Under the pieces are notes generated by a model. It did no database searches and was not told the DNA's origin. It saw only the letters and a list, made by a program, of their open reading frames with translations. Shown one piece after another: positions 57,560-64,000 of a DNA stretch of 64,000 nucleotides; position 1 is the first letter of the stretch; every line of letters begins with the position of its first letter. The DNA comes from Alentia gelatinosa (taxonomy: Eukaryota; Annelida; Polychaeta; Phyllodocida; Polynoidae). A program made the position numbers and the translations under genes. Location: contig OX465580.1 of the NCBI GenBank assembly GCA_950022655.1, forward strand, positions 853,122 to 917,121, written 5' to 3'.

Positions 57560-57790
57560 ATGAGCAAAACCAGGTCAGCGTCCCTTCGGCGTCCCGCCCG
57601 CGTCTCTCCCGCGTCTCTCCCGCGTCCCGGTCCCGGCCGACCAGTCAGTAGACGCGCTGTGAGGGGTGAGAGGGGGCGGCGGGGGGAGCGGGGGGCGGGG
57701 GGTGATCACCGCAGGCCAACTTCCGGTAACGACGTGAACTAGATCCGCCAGGGGGCGTCCCTCTACCACCTGACAGGTGTGGGGCAGTTT
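57560..57790. promoter_or_regulatory. CpG island with ETS, GC-box and CTCF-like sites
   Basis: Very CpG-rich. It contains repeated GCGTCTCTCCC (57600-57625), a G-quadruplex-type tract with a GC box (57672-57702), ACTTCCGGT (57719-57727; a perfect ETS/GABP-type site on the minus strand), GACGTGA, and CCGCCAGGGGGCG (57745-57757), an excellent match to the animal CTCF core. CACCTGACAGGTG (57766-57778) is an E-box inverted pair. The site set parallels the island at 24547-24806. No exon is recognised next to it. Confidence 0.5.
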
Positions 57791-57915
57791 TTTGCGCGTT
57801 TTACTCGCCCCTCAGGGGGGTGGTGGCCCCTACTTGAGAGGGGTGGGCGAGGCGAGCAGTTAGCTCAGACGGCGATGTGAGATTAACCGTGACTCACCTG
57901 ACCACCAGAGCTGCT
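57791..57915. other. Short single-copy interval after the CpG island
   Basis: Includes TAGCTCAGACGG (57861-57872), which matches a tRNA A-box. There is no B-box and no cloverleaf, so it is not called as a tRNA. Confidence 0.4.
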
Positions 57916-58540
57916 CGGTACGACGAGCTGCTCTGTGCTGTCTGTGCTACTCGTAAAGATCCAAGCCGCTCTGTGCTGTCAGAGCTACTCGTGATTATCC
58001 AAGCCGCTCTGTGCTGTCAGAGCTACTCGCCATGATCCAAGCCGCTCTGTGCTGTCAGAGCTACTCGCCATGATCCAAGCCGCTCTGTGCTGTCAGAGCG
58101 ACTCGTAAAGATACAAGCCGCTCTGTGCTGTCAGAGCTACTCGTGATTATCCAAGCCGCTCTGTGCTGTCAGAGCTACTCGCCATGATCCAAGCCGCTCT
58201 GTGCTGTCAGAGCTACTCGCCATGATCCAAGCCGCTCTGTGCTGTCAGAGCGACTCGTAAAGATACAAGCCGCTCTGTGCTGTCAGAGCTACTCGTGATT
58301 ATCCAAGCCGCTCTGTGCTGTCAGAGCTACTCGCCATGATCCAAGCCGCTCTGTGCTGTCAGAGCTACTCGCCATGATCCAAGCCGCTCTGTGCTGTCTG
58401 AGCTACTCGCCATGATCCAAGCCGCTCTGTGCTGTCAGAGCGACTCGTAAAGATACAAGCCGCTCTGTGCTGTCAGAGCGACTCGTGATGATCCAAGCCG
58501 CTTGGTGCTGTCAGAGCTACTCACGATGATCCAACTGTTG
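57916..58540. repeat. 38-bp minisatellite with a 152-bp four-unit higher-order repeat
   Basis: Unit AGAGCTACTCGCCATGATCC, AAGCCGCTCTGTGCTGTC. Three unit types differ after ACTC: GTAAAGAT, GTGATTAT and GCCATGAT. They follow the order 1-2-3-3, and GTAAAG recurs at 57953, 58105 and 58257 (152 bp each). The next is at 58447 (190 bp), because that round has one extra GCCATGAT unit. GTAAAGAT units after the first also share GCGACTC and GATACAAG. Confidence 0.96.
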
Positions 58541-58550
58541 GGTGACAGTG

Positions 58551-59245
58551 GGAACGGGTCAGAGCTGTTCGGTGATTATATAGAACGACCTGACCCTGCT
58601 TTACATGCTACACAACGAGATTGGGAATCTGTACAGTCAGAACTGGTCAGAACTGTTGGGTGATTATATAGAACGACCTGACCCTGCTTTACATGCTACA
58701 CAACGAGATTGGGAATCTGTACAGTCAGAACTGGTCAGAACTGTTGGGTGATTATATAGAACGACCTGACCCTGCTTTACATGCTACACAACGAGATTGG
58801 GAATCTGTACAGTCAGAACTGGTCAGAACTGTTGGGTGATTATATAGAACGACCTGACCCTGCTTTACATGCTACACAACGAGATTGGGAATCTGTACAG
58901 TCAGAACTGGTCAGAACTGTTGGGTGATTATATAGAACGACCTGACCCTGCTTTACATGCTACACAACGAGATTGGGAATCTGTACAGTCAGAACTGGTC
59001 AGAACTGTTGGGTGATTATATAGAACGACCTGACCCTGCTTTACATGCTACACAACGAGATGGGGAATCTGTACAGTCAGAACTGGTCAGAACTGTTGGG
59101 TGATTATATAGAACGACCTGACCCTGCTTTACATGCTACACAACGAGATGGGGAATCTGTACAGTCAGAACTGGTCAGAACTGTTGGGTGATTATATAGA
59201 ACGACCTGACCCTGCTTTACATGCTACACAACGAGATGGGGAATC
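58551..59245. repeat. 88-bp tandem array, 8 units
   Basis: Unit GGTGATTATATAGAACGACC, TGACCCTGCTTTACATGCTA, CACAACGAGATTGGGAATCT, GTACAGTCAGAACTGGTCAG, AACTGTTG. Starts fall at 58571, 58659, 58747, 58835, 58923, 59011, 59099 and 59187. The last three have GAGATGG in place of GAGATTGG. The last copy breaks off into AT-rich DNA. Confidence 0.97.
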
Positions 59246-59508
59246 GTTGATATTTATAGAACCAGGCCCCAGGCCGTTCTATATTTATTGTATACCCAAA
59301 ATTAATCAATTTGTACCGTATATTTGCATACAAAACCGTATATTTGGATACAAGACACACTGCTGGTGTTTCAACGTGTGCAGTATAACAGTGTACTGCA
59401 CAGGGTTCAGTATACAATTTATACTGCAATACGTAATTATCAAATAATTATCAAATATACTGCATGGGTATATAATAACAGTAAGAACTGATCAGAACTG
59501 TTCTGTCC
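59246..59508. other. AT-rich single-copy interval
   Basis: Many short palindromes such as ATAGAAC...GTTCTAT (59258 and 59276) and repeated CCGTATATTTG words. A 104-codon plus-strand frame (59133-59447) starts in the 88-bp array and has no recognisable domain. Confidence 0.45.
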
Positions 59509-59620
59509 AGTCAGAACTGGTCAGAACTGGTCAGAACTGGTCAGAACTGGTCGGAACTGGTCGGAACTGGTCATAGCTCCTCAGAACTGGTGAGAACTGG
59601 TGAGAACTGCTCGTGGTATC
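59509..59620. repeat. 10-bp minisatellite TCAGAACTGG, about 11 units
   Basis: Tandem TCAGAACTGG with TCGGAACTGG and TGAGAACTGG variants. The unit also occurs inside the 88-bp repeat (CAGAACTGGTCAGAACTG), so this array probably expanded from an 88-bp copy. Confidence 0.92.
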
Positions 59621-59696
59621 ACTTCAGCTGCTCGTGACGGGACATTAACTCGTCACCTGCGACCATCGCTCGACGAGCAGTCTCCGAGCAATCATC

Positions 59697-59775
59697 AGAC
59701 GGGGGAGGGGAGTGGAGGGGGGGGGGGGGGGGAGGGGAGTGGAGGGGGGAGGGGGAGGGGGAGGTAGGGAGGAGA
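59697..59775. repeat. G/A low-complexity tract
   Basis: G runs of up to about 18 bases separated by AGGGGAGTGGAGG words. The base count in the longest run may be unreliable in any assembly. Confidence 0.85.
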
Positions 59776-60274
59776 GGGGCGGGTTCCATTGTTGGCCAAT
59801 TTGACGGTGGGAGGCAGTTATTTGGCTGGATCAGGTTTTCTCTCCACAATATGATTATTTGTATCTGTTCTCGTCAATTTCCCGCGGTTTTTGGATGCGG
59901 CTGATCTGCTTCTTAACTCGGGAATTCCTCCATTGGGATGTGATTCATCATTAAGGGCTGGAAGAAATATCACAATTTACACATTTCATAGTGTAATATC
60001 ATGCGTTTCACTTTTATGAGCCTTTGACAAAGCTGAAGGATTACTTCACAAAGAAGGTTTTCATGTACATTACGTGCATTGCGTCGACCATGCTGATTGG
60101 AAAATCTTTGAATTATATGAAGTTATTTTTATTTCTATCACAGAAAACCCAGATGACGATGATGAAGTAATATTCACTACGATCTGTACTCAGATTTCAG
60201 GGGTTCTTATTTCTGCTTCCAGTTCTTTTGCTCGGCTTGTTTGATGAGTCACAGAAACAAGTAATTAAAGAGAG
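59776..60274. other. Single-copy interval with a possible exon fragment
   Basis: Ordinary AT-rich DNA between the G tract and the 73-bp array. It contains a 74-codon protein-like frame at 60020-60244 and an AP-1-like TGAGTCA at 60245-60251. Nothing else is recognisable. Confidence 0.45.
60020..60244 (+). other. Possible coding exon or gene fragment, 74 codons, unrecognised
   Basis: A frame with no ATG, opened just after a stop and preceded by an acceptor-like CACTTTTATGAG. Its composition looks more protein-like than the other non-repeat frames here: an early HYVHCVDHADW stretch, then WKIFELYEVIF, an acidic PDDDDE cluster and a stop. I do not recognise a family. It could be a terminal exon, a decayed transposon frame or chance; 74 open codons in AT-rich DNA is not in itself strong evidence. 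Confidence 0.18.
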
Positions 60275-61004
60275 AGATACCCTGTTGATTAAAATCCCAC
60301 TGAGTGCGGCTAGAATGAACCAGTTTGTCATAGGCCGCAGGTAGCAGAGATATCCTGTTGATTAAAACCCCACTGAGTGCGGCTAGAATGAACCAGTCTG
60401 TCATAGACCGCTAGTAGCGGAGATATCCTGTTGATTAAAATCCCACTGAGTGCGGCTAGAATGAACCAGTCTGTCATAGACCGCTAGTTGCGGAGATATC
60501 CTGTTGATTAAAATCCCACTGAGTGCGGCTAGAATGAACCAGTCTGTCATAGACCGCTGGTAACGGAGATATCCTGTTGATTAAAATCCCACTGAGTGCG
60601 GCTAGAATGAACCAGTCTGTCATAGACCGCTGGTAGCGGAGATATCCTGTTGATTAAAATCCCACTGAGTGCGGCTAGAATGAACCAGTCTGTCATAGAC
60701 CGCTGGTAGCGGAGATATCCTGTTGATTAAAATCCCACTGAGTGCGGCTAGAATGAACCAGTCTGTCATAGACCGCTGGTAACGGAGATATCCTGTTGAT
60801 TAAAATCCCACTGAGTGCGGCTAGAATGAACCAGTCTGTCATAGACCGCTGGTAGCGGAGATATCCTGTTGATTAAAATCCCACTGAGTGCGGCTAGAAT
60901 GAACCAGTCTGTCATAGACCGCTGGTAACAGAGATATCCTGTTGATTAAAATCCCACTGAGTGCGGCTAGAATCAACCAGTCTGTCATAGACCGCTGGTA
61001 ATCT
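60275..61004. repeat. 73-bp tandem array, 10 units
   Basis: Unit GAGATATCCTGTTGATTAAA, ATCCCACTGAGTGCGGCTAG, AATGAACCAGTCTGTCATAG, ACCGCTGGTAGCG. Units recur every 73 bp without indels. Variants are CTAGTTGCG, CTGGTAACG and a first unit with GATACCC and GGCCGCAGG. Confidence 0.97.
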
Positions 61005-61154
61005 AAACAATTCGAGAGTACTAGTTCTACAAATTATAAATGACCAATGCATATATATTCTCTATCCAATACTTGCCATTTTCTATTTGAGAACTACATT
61101 CTTCCCTTCTGTCTATTCAAACTCAGTAGTCTGTGTAGTTCTGTGCTGTCAAAT
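61005..61154. other. Short AT-rich single-copy interval
   Basis: Nothing recognisable; it separates the 73-bp and 38-bp arrays. Confidence 0.5.
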
Positions 61155-61542
61155 TATCAGTGGCTGGGACTATATCTCTGAGTTATATTTCTGTGAGTAT
61201 GAATCTATCAGTGGCTGAGACTATATCTCTGAGTTTATGAATCTATCAGTAACTGGAATCATATTTCAGTGAGTATGAATCTATCAGTGCCTGGGACTAT
61301 ATTTCTGTGAGCATGAATCTATCAGTGACTGGGACTATATTTCTGTGAGTATGAATATATCAGTGACTGGGACTATATTTCTGTGAGTATGAATCTATCA
61401 GTAACTAAGACTATATTTCTGTAAGTATGAATCAATCAGTGACTGGGACTATATTTCTGTAAATATGAATCAATCGGTGACTGGGACTATATTTCTGTAG
61501 ATATGAATCAATCGGTGACTGGGACTATATTTCGCTGGGTTT
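61155..61542. repeat. 38-bp minisatellite (CTATCAGTGACTGGGACTAT type), about 10 units
   Basis: Unit CTATCAGTGACTGGGACTAT, ATTTCTGTGAGTATGAAT. Units are more diverged than in neighbouring arrays (CAATCGGTG, TAACTAAGAC, GTAAATATG), suggesting an older or less homogenised array. It is unrelated to the 38-bp array at 57.9 kb. Confidence 0.93.
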
Positions 61543-61549
61543 GAATTGA

Positions 61550-62628
61550 CCTACCCCTATAGTTAACCACCACACCCTACCCCTATAGTTACACCATCAC
61601 ACCCTACCCCTATAGTTAACCATCACACCCTACCCCTATAGTTACACCACCACACCCTACCCCTATAGTTAACCACGACACCCTACCCCTATAGTTACAC
61701 CACGACACCCTACCCCTATAGTTACACCGCGACACCCTACCCCTATAGTTACACCATCACACCCTACCCCTATAGTTAACCACCACACCCTACCCCTATA
61801 GTTACACCGCGACACCCTACCCCTATAGTTACACCATGACACCCTACCCCTATAGTTACACCGCGACACCCTACCCCTATAGTTACACCACGACACCCTA
61901 CCCCTATAGTTACACCACGACACCCTACCCCTATAGTTACACCATCACACCCTACCCCTAAAGTTACACCACACACCCTACCCCTATAGTTAACCATCAC
62001 ACCCTTCCCCTATAGTTAACCACCACACCCTAACCCTATAATTACACCACCACACCCTAACCCTATAATAACACCACCACACCCTTCCCCTATAGTTAAC
62101 CATCACACCCTACCCCTATAGTTAAACCACAACACCCTACCCCTATAGTTACACCACGACACCCTACCCCTATAGTTAACCATCACACCCTACCCCTATA
62201 GTTACACCATCACACCCTACCCCTATAGTTAAACCACAACACCCTACCCCTATAGTTACACCACGACACCCTACCCCTATAGTTAACCATCACACCCTAC
62301 CCCTATAGTAACACCACCAAACCCTACCCCTATAGGTACACCACTACACCCTACCCCTACAGTTAACAACCACACCCTACCCCTATAGTTAACCACCACA
62401 CACTACCCCTATAGTTAACCACCACACCTACCCCTATAGTTAACCACCACACCCTACCCCTATAGTTAACCACCCCTATAGTTACACCACCCGCCCTACC
62501 CCTATAGTTACACCACCACACCCTACCCCTATAGTTAACCATCACACCCTACCCCTATAGTTAACCACCACACCTACCCCTATAGTTAACCACCACACAC
62601 TACCCCTATAGTTAATCCACAATTTGCT
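61550..62628. repeat. 26/27-bp minisatellite, about 40 units
   Basis: Unit CACCCTACCCCTATAGTTAC plus ACCACGA, or a 26-bp form with TTAACCATCA or TTAACCACCA. Occasional CACCCTAACCCTATAATTAC looks telomere-like but does not form a hexamer repeat. A block around 62096-62160 recurs near 62162-62290. Confidence 0.95.
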
Positions 62629-63150
62629 AACTCTATATATAAACCACACCCGTCACACGGTCCACCCACCCTGCCTTGTTGCCTCTCTGCAGGTTGTCGT
62701 GATATTGGAATTCTCATGAACAAAGCCCACACACAGTAAACTGAACACGATTCTCGCCGTCCTTATTTCTACGCGCTGTTTGCTCTCAGGTTAATATCAC
62801 GCTCTCCACGCCGAGACGTTGTCAACACACGCTCTCCCAGCGCACATTCCCACATAAAAACGCCCGGGAAAAACCGCGGGAAACCTGCCCCAAAACCCTC
62901 ATCAGTCGATCTTAATTGAAAAATGGGGCCTGGCTGGCCGAGACTGCGCGCGCAGGTCGTTAATAATGGAGGGCGCGTCTGGGGACCCGTGCTGCCCCCT
63001 GTCTTTGTTTTAGGTAATTGAAGTGGGCAGGAGGGTGGGGGGGGGGGATACATATTTATATTGTAACGTAATGTAAGGTCGTAATCCGATCCCGGAAACA
63101 GGCGACTTAATGGACGCTGTGTCAGCTCTCAACAGGAAACCCCAGCAGAC
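62629..63150. other. Single-copy, partly CpG-rich interval
   Basis: Contains E2F-like GCGGGAAA (62877-62884), the candidate conserved segment at 62912-63023 and a G homopolymer near 63036-63047. The 94-codon minus-strand frame at 62769-63053 has no recognisable domain. Confidence 0.5.
62912..63023. promoter_or_regulatory. Candidate conserved non-coding/enhancer element
   Basis: A dense cluster of site-like words in single-copy DNA: homeodomain-type TTAATTGAA (62912) and GGTAATTGAAG (63013), TTAATAATGG (62960), palindrome CTGCGCGCGCAG (62944-62955), SMAD-like GGCGCGTCTG (62972-62981), CTGCCCCCTGT (62992-63002; CTCF-like on the minus strand) and SOX-like CTTTGTTTT (63003-63011). The arrangement is what I would expect of a developmental enhancer. 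Conservation itself cannot be seen from one sequence. Confidence 0.3.
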
Positions 63151-63152
63151 CG

Positions 63153-63505
63153 GAAGTAGGCGACCTTTTGACAATGTGAGAGTTTATGTTTGTGTAGATA
63201 CAAATGACCTTTTGACAATGTGAGAGTTTATGTTGGCGTAGATACAAATGACATTTTGACAATGTGAGAGTTTATGTTGGCGTAGATACAAATGACCTTT
63301 TGACAATGTGAGAGTTTATGTTGGCGTAGATACAAATGACATTTTGACAATGTCAGAGTTTATGTTGGCGTAGATACAAATGACATTTTGACAATGTCAG
63401 AGTTTATGTTGGCGTAGATACAAATGACATTTTGACAATGTCAGAGTTTACGTTGGCGTAGATACAAATGACATTTTGACAATGTGAGTTTTTATGTTTG
63501 TATAG
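63153..63505. repeat. 44-bp minisatellite, 8 units
   Basis: Unit GACCTTTTGACAATGTGAGA, GTTTATGTTGGCGTAGATAC, AAAT. Later units have GACATTTTG and GTCAGAG. The last unit decays near 63500. Confidence 0.95.
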
Positions 63506-63544
63506 AGAATGCAGAAAACATTCTGACAATGCTAGAATAATACA

Positions 63545-64000
63545 GCATTTTGACCAGGCTGGTGTCTGTAGTTGTGTGGATGTAGACATTTTGACCAGGC
63601 TGAGGTCTGTGGTTGTGTGGATGTAGACATTTTGACCAGGCTGAGGTCTGTGGTTGTGAGGATGTAGACATTCTTGACCAGGCTGGAGTCCCGTAGTTGT
63701 GTGGGATGTAGACATTTTGACCCAGGCTGAGGTCTGTGGTTGTGTGGATGTAGACATTTTGACCAGGCTGAGGTCTGTGGTTGTGTGGATGTAGACATTT
63801 TGACTCAGGCTGAGGTCTGTGGTTTGTGAGGATGTAGACATTTTGACCAGGCTGGAGTCCGTAGTTGTGTGGATGTAGACATTTTGACCAGGCTGAGGTC
63901 TGTGGTTGTGTGGATGTAGACATTTGACCAGGCTGGGGTCTGTAGTTGTGTGGATGTAGACATTTTGACCAGGCTGAGGTCTGTGGTTGTGTGGATTGTA
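63545..64000. repeat. 41-bp minisatellite, about 11 units (runs off window)
   Basis: Unit GACATTTTGACCAGGCTGAG, GTCTGTGGTTGTGTGGATGT, A. Variants are CTGGAGTCCGTAG, GTGAGGATG, and single-base insertions (TTCTTGACC, GACCCAGG, GACTCAGG) that shift the frame. It begins with the same GACATTTTGAC word as the 44-bp unit next to it, so the two may share ancestry. The right end is outside the window. Confidence 0.94.

Noticed and set aside
57855..57915. tRNA or tRNA-derived SINE suggested by TAGCTCAGACGG
   Set aside because: It matches an A-box only. No GGTTCGA-type B-box follows at the right distance and no cloverleaf can be drawn.
60275..61004. CRISPR array-like regularity (73-bp spacing)
   Set aside because: The entire 73 bp is repeated with no variable spacers and no cas genes; the genome is animal-like.
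61550..62628. Interstitial telomere sequence (CCCTAACCCTA words)
   Set aside because: The unit is 26/27 bp and mostly CCCTACCCCTATAG; there is no run of TTAGGG/CCCTAA hexamers.

Overview
This window looks like non-coding DNA from an animal genome. Large tandem arrays, CpG-rich promoter-like islands, palindromic non-autonomous transposons and a Penelope-like retroelement remnant all point to a metazoan, most plausibly a marine invertebrate such as a mollusc or cephalochordate. CpG is not depleted, which also fits an invertebrate better than a vertebrate. The taxon cannot be fixed from the sequence. I find no protein-coding gene, rRNA or tRNA that I can defend. The long open frames are by-products of repeat units that lack stop codons.

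About four fifths of the 64 kb (roughly 50 kb by my boundaries) is tandem repeat, in about 20 arrays. Most of these have unrelated units.

1-24.5 kb: one 33/37-bp minisatellite forms three arrays (at least 8.6, 2.9 and 6.4 kb). They alternate with three near-identical 2,215-bp spacers at 8588-10802, 13748-15962 and 22332-24546. Each spacer holds a promoter-like CpG-rich end, a 37-bp x6 repeat, a TIR element with TA flanks and a long hairpin. After the third spacer the array is absent and the sequence runs into a promoter-like CpG island at 24547-24806.

24.8-34.3 kb: a 49-56-bp G-rich minisatellite, a 2.2-kb array of a 12-bp G-rich unit, a strictly regular 110-bp array (about 23 units), a 51-bp-arm foldback element and a 58-bp array. 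Short single-copy stretches separate them.

34.3-49.0 kb: a 14.7-kb satellite of 68/64-bp units, about 217 copies.

49.0-57.2 kb: single-copy DNA with a Penelope-like/hammerhead-like motif and a 60-bp array. Then comes about 5.3 kb whose plus strand is almost all purine or G-rich (35-, 17- and 19-bp units).

57.2-64 kb: a second CpG island with ETS, GC-box and CTCF-like matches, followed by eight more arrays (38, 88, 10, 73, 38, 27, 44 and 41 bp). One 38-bp array has a clear four-unit higher-order repeat. A single-copy segment near 62.9-63.0 kb has the look of a conserved non-coding element.

No genes act together here. The biology is in array expansion, block duplication and transposon nesting, together with two or three promoter/insulator-like islands between arrays. 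Copy numbers and boundaries were counted by eye and are approximate; offsets quoted for block duplications were checked at several marker variants.
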